From Micromonospora sp. WMMA1947 (GTDB lineage: Bacteria > Actinomycetota > Actinomycetes > Mycobacteriales > Micromonosporaceae): a stretch of DNA of 64,000 nucleotides. Of the stretch, positions 22,101 to 31,048 are shown one piece after another. The DNA lies in the NCBI RefSeq assembly GCF_027497355.1, contig NZ_CP114909.1, positions 1,054,001 through 1,118,000 of the forward strand, in the 5' to 3' direction. Every line of letters begins with the position of its first letter. The stretch's first letter is position 1. A model generated the notes under the pieces. That model ran no database searches. It was not told where the DNA came from and worked only from the letters and a program-made list of their open reading frames with translations. The position numbers were made by a program, and so were the translations under genes.

Positions 22101-22402
22101 CGGTCACGCTGACCAACCCGACTCCCGGCACCTACCGGGTCGTGGTGGACGGTTACTCGATGAGCGACCCGAGCACCGCGTACGACTACCGGGACTCGTT
22201 CGCGTCCCCGGCGCTGGGCACGCTCTCCGCGCCGTCCACGCCGCTGTCCCTGGCCAACGGCGCCACCGCCACCCTCACCGGCGCGGTGACCGCCCTGTCC
22301 ACCCCGGCCGAGGGCCGGGAGCTGTACGGCGACATGGCCGTAACCACCACCGAGGGCGCTGTCGTCGGCCGCGGTTCGGTGGAGATCCTCGCGGTCAACT
22401 GA
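19109..22402 (+). CDS. Large secreted subtilisin-like serine protease (S8)
   Basis: A 1097-residue exported protease. Signal peptide residues 1-38 (basic SRRPS, hydrophobic LLASVLAAGAL, AxA-type end). An inhibitor-like prodomain spans about 50-140. The catalytic triad is Asp198 (IGIMDSGVD), His373 (STHGTHVAG) and Ser570 (NGTSMAAPQ). The ~175-residue insert between Asp and His carries two EF-hand-like loops at 277-288 and 302-313. About 450 residues of beta-rich C-terminal domains follow, resembling pre-peptidase and TPP-type modules. The start is a TTG at 19109 with GGAGGA 8 bases upstream; in-frame codons further up lack a ribosome site. A strong terminator follows. Confidence 0.93.
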   Translation: MSKPPTRSRRPSAALLASVLAAGALTVGGGTGTASAAPAAPQPSQPTAAKALGAHDAKLLDEAEAKNAPTVTMIIAAKKGSAKKVVDGLTGLGATVSQRYDQIGYVLAKVPTAKALKAATLPGVAAVDLDETIKLPDPAPEAAPKGAKTATGAQTLAGPGGDTGAVNPYMPTNETGAEAFKAANPQWDGRGVTIGIMDSGVDLDQPALQTTTTGERKIVDWVTATDPLEDASWRPMLTEVSGPSFTTSLGTWTAPAGNYRFNVFRENITANSDARGDLNRDGDTTDFWGVLYNPTTGDVRVDANQNNDFTDDEVMRPYKEKFQVGHFGTDNPATAVREQIPFVVEYRRNVNTAPVGGPGLVDYVNIGIIESTHGTHVAGITAANDMLGNSAFDGAAPGAKLVSARACSWGGGCTAAALTTGMADLVINRKVDVVNMSIGGLPALNDGSNARAVLYNDLINTYGVQLFISAGNSGPGVNTVGDPSVATDVVSVAASVSKDTWLANYGSVVRKDNALFNFSSRGPREDGGFKPNIAAPGSAISTAPTWQPGNPVPEAGYPLPPGYQMLNGTSMAAPQATGAAALLLSAAKATGKGVTPAALRRAVYTSAQPITGVPTYAQGYGMFNVPGAWSLLAKGVQTRTYTSEAPVCTELSPNLTRYDRASGTFVPNPNVGTGLYNRCAADRGGQKVKESRHYEVKLTRTSGPNKGIKHEVAFRGNDGTYSAPKVVWLPLNKTVTVKVKAKPMTAGAHGAIMTVDDPATNVVDFEVATVVIASNPVSAPAYSFSAEGSVERNNFRSYFVTVPPGAGALQVNLSGIATGSQTRFIAINPYGVPVESTASTACYTNFSDAAVCKPQERDYQNPLPGVWEIEVEARRTSPALDNPFRLQARVQGVTVEPAVVQLPSVTAGTPAPVSWKLTNTFGPVQVTGVGGPLASVRAERPSITEGATQEYVVEVPAGATSFTARIGNPSDLSADLDLTVFRGTTQVGQSADGDSEEAVTLTNPTPGTYRVVVDGYSMSDPSTAYDYRDSFASPALGTLSAPSTPLSLANGATATLTGAVTALSTPAEGRELYGDMAVTTTEGAVVGRGSVEILAVN

Positions 22403-22416
22403 GCCGCTGACACGAC

Positions 22417-22451
22417 GGAGCCCCGTCCCCTCTCGCAGGGGGCGGGGCTCC
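22417..22451 (+). terminator. Terminator between subtilase and convergent lipoprotein gene
   Basis: 14-bp stem starting GGAGCCCCGTCCCC and ending GGGGCTCC, 7-base loop, one G-T pair. No long T-run. It can serve both convergent genes. Confidence 0.8.
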
Positions 22452-22463
22452 TTCGCGTCGTCG

Positions 22464-22874
22464 TCAGGCGGGGCGGGCGGACTCGACCACGAACGGGGTG
22501 CCCTGCTGGCAGGTGGTCATCATGCCCGGTTCGGGACGGCCGGTGACCTCGACCTTGGCGCCGGCCTTGAGCACGTCACGCGGCCCGCCGACGAGCAGGT
22601 GGCCGTCGAGCAGCAGGCAGTTCGGCTCGACGCCGGCCTGCACGGTGCCGCTGATGACGGTGCCGCCGACACCCGGCGGGGTCGACGGGCCGCCCTTCCA
22701 GGAGGGGCCGGGACGCTTCGGGCTCGTGCCGGGGTCGGGCTGGCTGGTCACGGGGGCGGCTCCCGTCGTACTCGGGCTCGGGCTGGGATCGGCGGACCCG
22801 TCGCCGGGTGCGGCGCAGGCGGTCAGCGCGAGGCCGGCGAGCAGTGCGACGAGCACCGTACGAGGAGTCTTCAT
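22464..22874 (-). CDS. Small lipoprotein of unknown function
   Basis: 136 residues: signal peptide with lipobox LTAC (Cys20), a Pro/Ser/Gly-rich spacer to about residue 68, then a compact beta-rich domain (GTVISGTVQAGVEPNCLLLDG) with two further cysteines, NC and TTCQQG, that could pair. The spacer suggests a domain held off the membrane. ATG 22874 is chosen because it starts the signal peptide; the longer open frame overlaps ispH. No known family recognised. Confidence 0.72.
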   Translation of the reverse strand: MKTPRTVLVALLAGLALTACAAPGDGSADPSPSPSTTGAAPVTSQPDPGTSPKRPGPSWKGGPSTPPGVGGTVISGTVQAGVEPNCLLLDGHLLVGGPRDVLKAGAKVEVTGRPEPGMMTTCQQGTPFVVESARPA

Positions 22875-22912
22875 GGTCGGTTGGACGCGGCGGCCGGCCG
22901 ATCCGTTCCCGG

Positions 22913-23902
22913 TCAGCCGCGGGCCGCGGCGGCGGCCTTCATGTCGCGCTTGAGTTCCTGCGGCAGCGAGAACGTCAGCCGCTCGTCGGCGGTGGTGATC
23001 TCCTCGACGTCGCCGAAGCCGCGCTCGGCCAGGTACGCGAGCACCTGCTGGACCAGCTCGTCGGGCACGCTCGCGCCGGAGGTCACACCCACGGTCCGGG
23101 CGCCGGTGAGCCAGGCGTCCTCGATCTCGTGCGCGAAGTCGACCAGGTGCCCGGCACGGGCCCCGGCGTCCAGCGCCACCTCGACCAGGCGGACCGAGTT
23201 CGAGGAGTTGCGCGAGCCGACCACGATCACCACGTCGCACTCGGGGGCGATCTCCTTGACCACGTGCTGGCGGTTGGAGGTCGCGTAGCAGATGTCGTCG
23301 CTGGGCGGCGACTGGAGCAGCGGCAGCCGCTTCTTGAGCCGGGCCACCGTCTCCAGCGTCTCGTCCACCGACAGCGTGGTCTGGGAGAGCCAGACCACCT
23401 TCTCCGGGTCGCGCACGGTGACCTTGTCGACCCCGTCCGGGCCGTCCACGAGCTGGATGTGGGCGGGCGCCTCACCGGCGGTGCCGATGACCTCCTCGTG
23501 CCCCTCGTGGCCGATGAGAAGAATGTCGTAGTCCTGTGCGGCGAACCGGCGGGCCTCGTGGTGCACCTTCGTGACGAGCGGGCAGGTGGCGTCGATCGCC
23601 CGCAGCGAGCGCTGCTTGGCCTGCTCGTAGACCTCGGGGGCGACGCCGTGGGCGGAGAAGATGACGGTGGCGCCCTCGGGCACCTCCTCGTTCTCCTCCA
23701 CGAAGATCGCGCCCTGGGCCTCCAGCGTGCGCACCACGTGCTTGTTGTGCACGATCTGCTTGCGCACGTAGATCGGCGCGCCGTAGAGCTTCAGCGCCTC
23801 CTCGACGGTCTGCACCGCCCGGTCCACGCCCGCGCAGTAGCCGCGCGGGTTGGCCAGGAGCACGCGCTTGCCGGTCCGGGGAGTCGTCTCAGCGTCAGTC
23901 AC
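22913..23902 (-). CDS. ispH: 4-hydroxy-3-methylbut-2-enyl diphosphate reductase
   Basis: Last step of the MEP pathway: reduces HMBPP to IPP and DMAPP using an iron-sulfur cluster. The 329 residues hold the three cluster cysteines in [23 protein letters not shown] and [10 protein letters not shown], plus SAHGVAP and the [12 protein letters not shown] histidine-glutamate motif. The start is GTG 23902 ([17 protein letters not shown]). It diverges from xseA across 87 bp, as lytB2 and xseA lie near each other in M. tuberculosis. It would feed the prenyl synthase at 38555. Confidence 0.97.
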   Translation of the reverse strand: MTDAETTPRTGKRVLLANPRGYCAGVDRAVQTVEEALKLYGAPIYVRKQIVHNKHVVRTLEAQGAIFVEENEEVPEGATVIFSAHGVAPEVYEQAKQRSLRAIDATCPLVTKVHHEARRFAAQDYDILLIGHEGHEEVIGTAGEAPAHIQLVDGPDGVDKVTVRDPEKVVWLSQTTLSVDETLETVARLKKRLPLLQSPPSDDICYATSNRQHVVKEIAPECDVVIVVGSRNSSNSVRLVEVALDAGARAGHLVDFAHEIEDAWLTGARTVGVTSGASVPDELVQQVLAYLAERGFGDVEEITTADERLTFSLPQELKRDMKAAAAARG

Positions 23903-23989
23903 CCGCCCATCGTACGTGCCGCTCTCCCGCGCGGCAGCGGCCGCGAGGCGCACGCGGGCGCTGTCGGTCCCGGGCCGTAGGGTGGGCGG

Positions 23990-25228
23990 GTGAGCGCGGG
24001 AGAGGACGGCCGGGGGGCACCGGACGGACGGAGCACGGCCGAGGAGCCGTGGCCGGTCCGGGTGGTCAGCCAGAAGGTCGGCGCCTGGATCGCCCGCCTC
24101 GGCTGGGTGTGGGTCGACGGCCAGGTCGCGCAGATCAGCCGGCGGCCCGGCGCGAGCACCGTCTTCCTCACGCTGCGTGACCCGTCGGCCGATCTCAGCC
24201 TGACCGTCACCACCAACCGGGACGTGCTCGACGCGGGCGCTCCGGAGCTGCGCGAGGGCGCCCGGGTGGTGCTGCACGCCAAGCCCGAGTTCTACGCCGC
24301 ACGGGGCACGCTCAGCCTGCGCGCCGACGAGATCCGCCAGGTCGGTCTCGGTGAGCTGCTGGCCCGGCTGGAGAAGCTCAAGAAGCTGCTCGCGGCCGAG
24401 GGCCTGTTCGACCGGGCCCGCAAGCGGCGGCTGCCGTTCCTGCCGGGCCGGGTCGGCCTGATCACCGGCCGCGCCTCCGCGGCCGAGCGCGACGTGCTGA
24501 CGAACGCCCGCCGCCGCTGGCCCGCCGTCGACTTCCGCACGATCAACGTGGCGGTGCAGGGGCCGAGCGCGGTGCCCGACATCGTGGGGGCGCTGAAGGT
24601 GCTCGACGCCGACCCGGCCGTCGACGTGATCGTCATCGCCCGGGGCGGCGGCGGCATCGAGGATCTGCTGCCCTTCTCCGACGAGGCGCTGTGCCGGGCG
24701 GTCTTCGCCTGCCGCACCCCGGTGGTCAGCGCGATCGGCCACGAGACGGACGCGCCGCTGCTCGACTACGTGGCCGACGTGCGCGCCTCCACCCCGACCG
24801 ACGCGGCGAAGCGCATCGTGCCGGACCTGACCGAGGAGGTCCGCCTGATCGGCCAGGCCCGGTCCCGACTGGAACGGGCCGTTCGTCACCTGGTCGACCG
24901 GGAGCAGCACCGGATCGACCTGCTGCGCTCCCGCCCGGTGCTGGCCCGGCCGCAGGTGATGGTCGAGCAGCGGGCGGTGGACGTGTCCGCGCTCCGCGAC
25001 CGCGCCGGCCGGTCGCTGGAGCACCGGCTGCGGGGCGCCACCGACGACCTGCGGCACACGCTGGCCCGGCTGCGCGCGCTGTCGCCGGCGGCCACGCTGG
25101 AGCGTGGCTACGCGATCGTGCAGCGCGCCGACGGCCACGTCGTCCGCGCGGCCGCCGAGGTCGCCAAGGGCGATCCACTGCGGGTACGCCTCGCAGAGGG
25201 CGAGCTGACCGCCACCGTCGACGGCTGA
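23990..25228 (+). CDS. xseA: Exodeoxyribonuclease VII large subunit
   Basis: Catalytic chain of the ssDNA exonuclease ExoVII. The 412 residues show an N-terminal OB-fold ([20 protein letters not shown], about residues 25-110), the catalytic core with [30 protein letters not shown] and [17 protein letters not shown], and a C-terminal coiled coil ending in the LERGYAIV segment. Start GTG 23990. The small-subunit gene follows after 3 bp, forming the usual pair. Confidence 0.97.
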   Translation: MSAGEDGRGAPDGRSTAEEPWPVRVVSQKVGAWIARLGWVWVDGQVAQISRRPGASTVFLTLRDPSADLSLTVTTNRDVLDAGAPELREGARVVLHAKPEFYAARGTLSLRADEIRQVGLGELLARLEKLKKLLAAEGLFDRARKRRLPFLPGRVGLITGRASAAERDVLTNARRRWPAVDFRTINVAVQGPSAVPDIVGALKVLDADPAVDVIVIARGGGGIEDLLPFSDEALCRAVFACRTPVVSAIGHETDAPLLDYVADVRASTPTDAAKRIVPDLTEEVRLIGQARSRLERAVRHLVDREQHRIDLLRSRPVLARPQVMVEQRAVDVSALRDRAGRSLEHRLRGATDDLRHTLARLRALSPAATLERGYAIVQRADGHVVRAAAEVAKGDPLRVRLAEGELTATVDG

Positions 25229-25231
25229 GGG

Positions 25232-25453
25232 ATGAGGGACATGACCGGGACGAAGCAGGACGAACAGCTCAGCTACGAGCAGGCCCGCGCCGAGCTGGCC
25301 TCGGTGGTGGAGAAGCTGGAGGCGGGCGGCACCTCGCTGGAGGAGTCGCTGGCCCTCTGGGAGCGCGGCGAGCAGCTCGCCGGGGTGTGCCAGCGCTGGC
25401 TGGACGGCGCCCGCGCCCGCATCGACGCCGCGCGGCAGCGTACCGAGGACTGA
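25232..25453 (+). CDS. xseB: Exodeoxyribonuclease VII small subunit
   Basis: 73 residues; binds XseA to form active ExoVII. It has the typical [20 protein letters not shown] helix, [15 protein letters not shown] and C-terminal [12 protein letters not shown]. Two starts are possible, ATG 25232 and ATG 25241 (MTGTKQ); I keep the first, 3 bp after xseA. A perfect hairpin follows the stop. Confidence 0.95.
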   Translation: MRDMTGTKQDEQLSYEQARAELASVVEKLEAGGTSLEESLALWERGEQLAGVCQRWLDGARARIDAARQRTED

Positions 25454-25454
25454 C

Positions 25455-25486
25455 GGTGGGGTTCGGCGATCGCGCCGAACCCCACC
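25455..25486. terminator. Bidirectional terminator, xseB / convergent lipoprotein
   Basis: Perfect 14-bp stem GGTGGGGTTCGGCG with a 4-base loop. It lies between convergent stops at 25453 and 25494. Confidence 0.88.
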
Positions 25487-25493
25487 GCAGAGG

Positions 25494-26333
25494 TCAGTTG
25501 AACAGGTTGTACAGCTCGGCGGGGGCCTCCACGACCTGGTCCGCCGAGGGCTTCTGGGCCGGGGCCGCGTTGCCGTAGTCGGTGTAGGTGATCTTCAGAT
25601 CCTGCGCGGCGTTCTGGCCGGCGGCCGGGATCTTGAGCACCATCTCGCTGAGCCGGCCCTGCGTGTCGACCTTGGCGGTGAACGGCACCGACTGGGCCTG
25701 CGCCCCGAGCGCGGTGATCACGGCCGGGTCGAGCGAACCCGCCTCGGCGGCCTTCGACACGTCGACGGTGCCCTCGTACGCGCCCTCGCCGGTCTGCCGT
25801 ACCTCGGTGATGCCCTGGGTGAGGACGGCGCTGCCGGCCGGGTCGAGCTTCTCGAAGTCGAAGCCCAGCGACCGGTTGCCCTTGATCCGGTTCTGGTCGA
25901 GGTGGTGGTACTTGCCGGTGTTCAGGTTCTTCACGCCGGGGATCTGCGCGGCCGCCGAGCCGCCGAGTTCCAGCTTGACCCAGCTGTCCGGCTTGGCGTG
26001 GATGAGGTCCAGCTTCATCATCAGGTCCGACGCCGGGTCGCCGATGGTCATCCGCATGTCGGCGCTCTGGCTCGGCTCGTGCACCTGCCCTTCGGCGGTG
26101 GAGCCCGCGCCGGTCATGGTGAACTTGAAGTTGCCCTCGCGGATCGCGTTCGTGGAGTCGAGCAGAGCCTGCTTGGCCGCGCTGCTGGACGCCGTGGCGC
26201 TCGGTGCGACGCTGCCGGAGGCACTCGGGGTCGCGGAGGCGCCGGAGGTCGTCGCGTCGCCGTTGCAGGCCGCCAGGCCGGGAATGAGCAGCGCCGCGGC
26301 GAACGCGGTGGCGCTGAAGCGTCGTATCTTCAC
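25494..26333 (-). CDS. LppX/LprG-type lipoprotein
   Basis: 279 residues with lipobox GLAAC (Cys22-23 region) and a Ser/Thr/Ala-rich spacer. The body matches the LppX_LprAFG pattern: [20 protein letters not shown] near the start, a run of alternating beta strands, and [10 protein letters not shown] near the end. In mycobacteria such proteins carry lipids or lipoglycans between membrane and wall; the cargo here is unknown. The start is GTG 26333 with GGAGAGG upstream, better than the open frame to 26411. It is followed at 5' by the DUF4245 gene on the same strand, 93 bp away. Confidence 0.82.
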   Translation of the reverse strand: MKIRRFSATAFAAALLIPGLAACNGDATTSGASATPSASGSVAPSATASSSAAKQALLDSTNAIREGNFKFTMTGAGSTAEGQVHEPSQSADMRMTIGDPASDLMMKLDLIHAKPDSWVKLELGGSAAAQIPGVKNLNTGKYHHLDQNRIKGNRSLGFDFEKLDPAGSAVLTQGITEVRQTGEGAYEGTVDVSKAAEAGSLDPAVITALGAQAQSVPFTAKVDTQGRLSEMVLKIPAAGQNAAQDLKITYTDYGNAAPAQKPSADQVVEAPAELYNLFN

Positions 26334-26425
26334 GTCAACCTCTCCAGGTGGGTCGTCCGGGCTCGATGTCCCTTCTGTTCCCGGAAGCGGGGTTCCGCAA
26401 TCCCGCCTCACCCGGAGGGAGGACG

Positions 26426-27115
26426 TCAGCGCAGCGACGCGGCGAGCTTGCGCAGCTCCGTCTCGCCCGCGTCACCGACCACGATCACGGTGCGGTCCGG
26501 CTCCAGCAGGACGAGTGCCTGCTCGTTGCCGCGCGCCGTGTAGCGCTGCCAGCTCAGCCCGTCGGGCAGGTCGGCCGCGCCCTGCGGCTGCCCCTCGGTC
26601 AGCTCCGCGGACAGCAGCTTCTCCGCCGGGACGTTGCTCTCCACGAGCTGCGCGCCCCGGCCCTCCGGGGTCACGTACCCGATCCGCAGCGTCGAACCGT
26701 CCGCCTCGGTGCGGAAGCGGGCGTTCACCGTACGCCAGTCGTCACCCAGCCCGGTCGGTTCGCTGACCGGGAACACGTTCGCGGAGCGGGCCTGCTCCAG
26801 CGCGGGCGCCGGGTCGACGGTCACCGGCGAGTCACCGCCGAGGAAGCCCCGGTAGAAGGCGAGCAGCAGCGCGATCGGGACCAGCAGGATCAGCAGGGAC
26901 AGCGCCATGTCCTTCGGCGACCGCTCGGACCGGGCCTTCTCCTTGCCGGCGGGCGGCGCGGGGGTGTCCGCCACGGCGGCCGGCTCGCCCCGGTCCGCGA
27001 CGAGCGCGGGCTGCCCCTCGGGCGGGGTCGGGCCGCCGTCCGGTCGGACCGGCGGCTGTCCCTCCGGCGGGGTGGCGTCGGTCGGTGTGCGGTCGGCAGG
27101 CTGCGCGGCTTCCAC
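26426..27115 (-). CDS. DUF4245 membrane-anchored protein
   Basis: 229 residues: a disordered N-terminus with two PPEGQP stretches, one membrane helix at about residues 68-88 (MALSLLILLVPIALLLAFY), and an external domain with DDWRTVNARF and GLSWQRYTARG, the DUF4245 pattern. This family lies next to glpX in M. tuberculosis (Rv1100 beside Rv1099c), and here too it diverges from glpX. Two GTG starts are possible, 27136 and 27115; neither has a good ribosome site, and I keep the inner one. Function unknown. Confidence 0.8.
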   Translation of the reverse strand: MEAAQPADRTPTDATPPEGQPPVRPDGGPTPPEGQPALVADRGEPAAVADTPAPPAGKEKARSERSPKDMALSLLILLVPIALLLAFYRGFLGGDSPVTVDPAPALEQARSANVFPVSEPTGLGDDWRTVNARFRTEADGSTLRIGYVTPEGRGAQLVESNVPAEKLLSAELTEGQPQGAADLPDGLSWQRYTARGNEQALVLLEPDRTVIVVGDAGETELRKLAASLR

Positions 27116-27262
27116 CCGGCCATTGTCGCAGCCCACCGGGGGACGTGATCCTGGCCTCCTCCGCCCCGCCGGGACGGCGAACCTGAGATCGTGTGAGGAT
27201 CAGCGACAAAACCGGCGGCGGTGGCCGCCGGTCCCACCCCGCAACGTCGCGAGGAGGCCGCC

Positions 27263-28294
27263 ATGACAACCACCAGTACGCGGACGCCCCAGGATCTCGA
27301 CCGCAACCTCGCCCTCGATCTGGTCCGGGTGACCGAGGCCGCGGCGATGGCCGCCGGCCGCTGGGTCGGCCGGGGCGACAAGGAGGGCGGCGACGGCGCA
27401 GCGGTCGACGCCATGCGCAAGCTGATCAACTCGATTCCGATGCGCGGCGTCGTGGTGATCGGCGAGGGCGAGAAGGACAACGCCCCGATGCTGTTCAACG
27501 GCGAGGAGGTCGGCGACGGGACCGGCCCCGAGGTGGACGTGGCGGTCGACCCGATCGACGGCACCACGCTGATGAGCAAGGGCATGCCGAACGCGCTGGC
27601 GGTGCTCGCGGTGGCCGAGCGCGGCGCGATGTTCGACCCGAGCGCGGTCTTCTACATGGAGAAGCTGGCGGTCGGCCCGATGTACGCCGACGTGGTGGAC
27701 ATCAACGCCGGCGTGGCCGAGAACATCAACCGGATCGCCAAGGTCAAGGGCACCGACGCCGCCGAGGTGACCGTGTGCGTGCTGGACCGGTCACGTCACG
27801 ACGACCTGGTCAAGCAGATCCGGCGTACCGGCGCGGGGATCCGGTTCATCTCCGACGGCGACATCGCCGGTGCCATCGCGGCGGCCCGCGGCGAGTCGGA
27901 CGTGGACGTGCTGATGGGCATCGGCGGGACCCCGGAGGGCATCACCGCCGCCTGCGCGCTCAAGTGCATGGGCGGCATGATGCAGGCCAAGCTCTGGCCG
28001 AAGGACGACGACGAGCGCCGCAAGGCGCTGGACGCCGGGCACGACCTGGACCGGGTACTGTTCACCGACGACCTGGTCACCGGCGACAACTGCTTCTTCG
28101 TGGCCACCGGCGTCACCTCCGGCGACCTGCTGCGCGGCGTGCGCTACCGCTCGGGCGGGGCGTACACGCAGTCGATCGTGATGCGTTCCAAGAGCGGCAC
28201 GATCCGGGTGATCGACTCGTACCACCGTCTGGAGAAGCTCGCCCTCTACTCGGCCGTCGACTTCGACGGCCGCCCGCTGGCCGAGCAGGAGTGA
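27263..28294 (+). CDS. glpX: Class II fructose-1,6-bisphosphatase
   Basis: Removes phosphate from fructose 1,6-bisphosphate in gluconeogenesis. The 343 residues have the GlpX hallmarks: [12 protein letters not shown], the metal-binding [30 protein letters not shown] and [16 protein letters not shown] 27263 follows GAGGAGG; the open frame to 27221 has no such site. The stop overlaps the GTG of the DMT transporter gene (GTGA). In M. tuberculosis GlpX supplies essentially all growth-related activity. Confidence 0.97.
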   Translation: MTTTSTRTPQDLDRNLALDLVRVTEAAAMAAGRWVGRGDKEGGDGAAVDAMRKLINSIPMRGVVVIGEGEKDNAPMLFNGEEVGDGTGPEVDVAVDPIDGTTLMSKGMPNALAVLAVAERGAMFDPSAVFYMEKLAVGPMYADVVDINAGVAENINRIAKVKGTDAAEVTVCVLDRSRHDDLVKQIRRTGAGIRFISDGDIAGAIAAARGESDVDVLMGIGGTPEGITAACALKCMGGMMQAKLWPKDDDERRKALDAGHDLDRVLFTDDLVTGDNCFFVATGVTSGDLLRGVRYRSGGAYTQSIVMRSKSGTIRVIDSYHRLEKLALYSAVDFDGRPLAEQE

Positions 28295-29271
28295 GCCGAG
28301 CCGGGACGGCGGCACCACCGGCACCGCCGACGCTGTCGACCGGGCGACGTGTCGCCGGTGTCGGGTTGGCCACCGCCTCGGGCGTGATGGTCGCCGTCCA
28401 GTCCCGGATCAACGGCGAGCTGGGCGTACGCCTGGCCGACGGGATCGCCGCCGCGGTGGTCTCGTTCGGTGTGGGTCTGCTGATCCTGCTGGTGCTGGTC
28501 CCCGCCACCCCCGGTGGACGGCGGGGACTGGCCGCCCTGCGGGGTGCGTTGCGCGCCGGCTCGCTGCGCCCGTGGCAGTGCCTGGGCGGCGTGTGCGGCG
28601 CGTTCCTGGTGGCGACGCAGGGGCTGACCATCGGCGCGCTCGGCGTGGCGGTCTTCACCGTCGCGGTGGTGGCCGGGCAGTCCGGCAGCAGCCTGCTCGT
28701 CGACCGGGCCGGCATCGGCCCGGCCGGCCGTCAGCCGGTCACCCCGAACCGGCTGATCGGTGCGGTGCTCACCGTGCTCGCCGTCCTGCTGGCGGTGGGC
28801 GACCGCCTCGGTGACCCGCAGGCGCTGGCGCTGGCCCTGCTGCCGCTGGCGGCCGGGGTGGGCATCGCCTGGCAGCAGGCGGTGAACGGGCGGGTCCGGG
28901 CGGCCGCGGGCAGCGCCATGACCGCCACGCTCGTGAACTTCACAGTCGGCACGGCGGCACTGCTCGTGACCTTCGCGGTGGACCTGGCGGTACGCGGCCG
29001 ACCGGCCGGCGCGTTCCCGGACGAGCCGTGGCTCTACCTCGGCGGCCCGCTCGGCATCGTGTTCATCGCGCTGGCCGCCGCCCTCGTCCGGTTCACCGGG
29101 GTGCTGCTGCTCGGCCTGGCCACGATCGCCGGGCAGATCGTCGGCGCCGTGCTGCTGGACCTGGTGCTGCCGACCGCCGCCTCGCACCCCGGGCTGGACA
29201 CGCTGCTCGGCGCGGCGCTGACCATGGTCGCCGTGCTCGTCGCCGCCTTCGGCCCGGCCCGCCGCCCCTAA
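28291..29271 (+). CDS. DMT-superfamily transporter (DUF606/YdcZ-type, fused pair)
   Basis: 326 residues with about ten hydrophobic helices in two similar halves; each half resembles a 5-helix YdcZ/DUF606 unit ([18 protein letters not shown] in the first, [17 protein letters not shown] in the second). These proteins are putative small-molecule exporters with no assigned substrate. GTG 28291 overlaps the glpX stop. Its own stop overlaps by 4 bp the stop of the convergent epimerase gene. Confidence 0.82.
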   Translation: MSRAGTAAPPAPPTLSTGRRVAGVGLATASGVMVAVQSRINGELGVRLADGIAAAVVSFGVGLLILLVLVPATPGGRRGLAALRGALRAGSLRPWQCLGGVCGAFLVATQGLTIGALGVAVFTVAVVAGQSGSSLLVDRAGIGPAGRQPVTPNRLIGAVLTVLAVLLAVGDRLGDPQALALALLPLAAGVGIAWQQAVNGRVRAAAGSAMTATLVNFTVGTAALLVTFAVDLAVRGRPAGAFPDEPWLYLGGPLGIVFIALAAALVRFTGVLLLGLATIAGQIVGAVLLDLVLPTAASHPGLDTLLGAALTMVAVLVAAFGPARRP

Positions 29272-29279
29272 CGGGCGGC
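29261..29279. terminator. Hairpin with both convergent stop codons in its loop
   Basis: GCCGCCC and GGGCGGC form a 7-bp stem around CTAAC. The loop holds the TAA of the transporter and the TAG (read on the minus strand) of the epimerase. Confidence 0.7.
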
Positions 29280-30206
29280 GGCGGGCGCGGCGGCGCGCAG
29301 GCCGGTGACCATCTCGTCGACGACCCGGTCCAGCGGCGTTCCCTCGATCCCGAACGTCTCGCTGGCGGCGGTGGAGTCCATCACGAACGGCCGGGCGAAC
29401 TGGTGCGCGGTCTCCCGCATCTCCCGGGCGAACGGGTCGGCCAGGCCACCGAGCCAGAGCACCGGGTGGGGCATCCGGGTCAGCCGGGGTGCCGGCGCCC
29501 CGGCCCGCTCCGCCGCCCGGTCGGCGAGCGCCCGCATGGACATCGGGGGCGCGCTCGGCACGTGCCAGGCCCGTCCCCAGGCCCGCGGGTCGGTGGCGGC
29601 GGCCACGAGGGTACGGGCGACGTCTCCCACGTACGTCCAGGTGTGCGGCGCGTCCCAGGCGACCGGCAGGAACACCCGCCGCCCGGCGAGCACCTTGGGC
29701 AGCACCATCATGGGCAGCGACTTGCCGCCGAGGCCGATGTAGTCGGATCCGCGTACCTCGGTGATCCGGGCCCGGCCGGCGCGGTGGGCGTCCAGGGCGT
29801 CGGCCCACATCCGGTTGCGGACCCGGCCCTTGACGCCGGTGGCGGCGAGCGGGGTGGCCTCGGTCATCGGTGCGTCGACCCGGCCGTACCCGTAGAGGTT
29901 GCCGACTGTGGCGAGCACGGCGCCGCTGCGCTCGGCGGCGGTGAGCAGGGCGGCTGCGAGCGGCGGCCAGTCCGTCTGCCACGTGTGGTACTCCGGGTTG
30001 GCGCAGTTGTAGAGCGCGTCTGCGCCCTCGGTGAGCGCGGCGAGCCGGTCCGCGTCGGCGGCGTCAGCGGCCACCCGCTCGATCGCCGGGTGCTCGGGGC
30101 CGGTGCCGCGCCGGGTCATCATGCGCACGCGCTCGCCGCGCTCGGCGAGGAGGCGGGCGGTGGCGGTGCCGACGGGACCGGCGCCGACGATCACGTGCAG
30201 TGCCAT
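29268..30206 (-). CDS. NAD-dependent epimerase/dehydratase-family oxidoreductase
   Basis: 312 residues of the extended SDR type: Rossmann motif VGAGPVGTATARLL (GxGxxG variant), YNCANPEYHTW, and a substrate part resembling NAD-dependent epimerases (YVGDVARTLVAA). The usual YxxxK catalytic pair is not obvious, so the reaction is unclear. ATG 30206 follows AAAGGTGG. The promoter lies in the 140-bp gap shared with a divergent TetR gene, flanked by two palindromes, so TetR control is likely. Confidence 0.83.
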   Translation of the reverse strand: MALHVIVGAGPVGTATARLLAERGERVRMMTRRGTGPEHPAIERVAADAADADRLAALTEGADALYNCANPEYHTWQTDWPPLAAALLTAAERSGAVLATVGNLYGYGRVDAPMTEATPLAATGVKGRVRNRMWADALDAHRAGRARITEVRGSDYIGLGGKSLPMMVLPKVLAGRRVFLPVAWDAPHTWTYVGDVARTLVAAATDPRAWGRAWHVPSAPPMSMRALADRAAERAGAPAPRLTRMPHPVLWLGGLADPFAREMRETAHQFARPFVMDSTAASETFGIEGTPLDRVVDEMVTGLRAAAPAAAR

Positions 30207-30242
30207 GACAGGTTCCACCTTTGCTGAAGCAGTTGTCCGAAG

Positions 30243-30259
30243 CGAGAGCACCGCTCTCG
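30243..30259. promoter_or_regulatory. TetR operator candidate O1
   Basis: Perfect palindrome CGAGAGC-ACC-GCTCTCG, just downstream of the -10 of the epimerase promoter. It shares the AGAGC half-site with O2. Confidence 0.72.
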
Positions 30260-30265
30260 AAACAG

Positions 30266-30294
30266 AGCATGACTCATGCGGGCGGTACCGTCAA
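30266..30294 (-). promoter_or_regulatory. Promoter of the epimerase gene
   Basis: On the minus strand, TTGACG (30294-30289) and CATGCT (30271-30266) are 17 bases apart, a sigma70-type layout. Operators O1 and O2 lie on either side. Confidence 0.65.
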
Positions 30295-30306
30295 GAGCAG
30301 TGCTCT
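30294..30306. promoter_or_regulatory. TetR operator candidate O2
   Basis: Palindrome AGAGCAGTGCTCT abutting the epimerase -35 and 41 bases before the tetR start. Further AGAGCA half-sites lie at about 30264 and 30320. Confidence 0.7.
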
Positions 30307-30346
30307 CTCTTTTGATTGCTGCTCTCATCCGTGGCAGAGTGAGGGC

Positions 30347-31033
30347 ATGGTCGCTCCCTCGCTCCGCGCCCGGGTCCGCGCCGGGATGATCGAAGAGATC
30401 AAGACGGTGGCCCGCCGACACCTGGACACCGACGGCGCGAACCTCTCCCTGCGCGCGGTGGCCCGCGACCTCGGCATGGTCTCCTCGGCGATCTACCGCT
30501 ACTTCCCCAGCCGCGACGACCTGCTCACCGCGCTGATCCTCGAGGCGTACGACGCGCTCGGCGACGCGGTGGAGGCGGCCGACGCCGGCGCCGACCCGGC
30601 CGACCTGCGCGGACGCTGGCTCGCCGTCTGCCGGGCCGCCCGCGCCTGGGCGCTGGCCCACCCCGCCGAGTACGCGCTGCTCTACGGCAGCCCGGTGCCC
30701 GGGTACGCCGCCCCCGACGAGACGGTCGCGCCGGCCCAGCGCCCACCGGTGACCCTGATCGGCATCCTGCGCGACGGACTGGCCGCCGGCCGGCTCGCCC
30801 CGCCCGGCGAGGAACTGCCCGAGCCGCTACGCGGCGACGTGACCGAACTGGTCGAGCAGATCGGCATGGACGTGCCACCCGCGCTGCTGGCCCGCGGCAT
30901 GGCCGGCTGGACCCAGCTGTTCGGGCTGATCAGCTTCGAGCTGTTCGGCCGGATCAACCGGGCGCTGCCGCACCGCGACGAGTACTTCGACCACCAGATC
31001 GGCCTGATGGCGGACCTCATCGGCCTGCCCTGA
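30347..31033 (+). CDS. TetR-family transcriptional regulator
   Basis: 228 residues: N-terminal TetR DNA-binding domain (residues ~10-55, LSLRAVARDLGMVSSAIYRYF as recognition helix-turn-helix) and a TetR_C-type ligand domain with WLAVCRAARAWALAHPAEYALLYGSPVPGY. I chose ATG 30347 because the open frame to 30221 runs through the operators. It probably represses itself and the divergent epimerase. The stop codon lies in a hairpin shared with the next gene. Confidence 0.92.
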   Translation: MVAPSLRARVRAGMIEEIKTVARRHLDTDGANLSLRAVARDLGMVSSAIYRYFPSRDDLLTALILEAYDALGDAVEAADAGADPADLRGRWLAVCRAARAWALAHPAEYALLYGSPVPGYAAPDETVAPAQRPPVTLIGILRDGLAAGRLAPPGEELPEPLRGDVTELVEQIGMDVPPALLARGMAGWTQLFGLISFELFGRINRALPHRDEYFDHQIGLMADLIGLP

Positions 31034-31048
31034 CGCCGTCGGCGTCAG
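31030..31048. terminator. Hairpin holding the stop codons of two convergent genes in its arms
   Basis: CTGACGCC-GTC-GGCGTCAG is perfect. The left arm has the TGA of tetR, the right arm the TGA of the flavoprotein gene on the minus strand. Confidence 0.8.
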
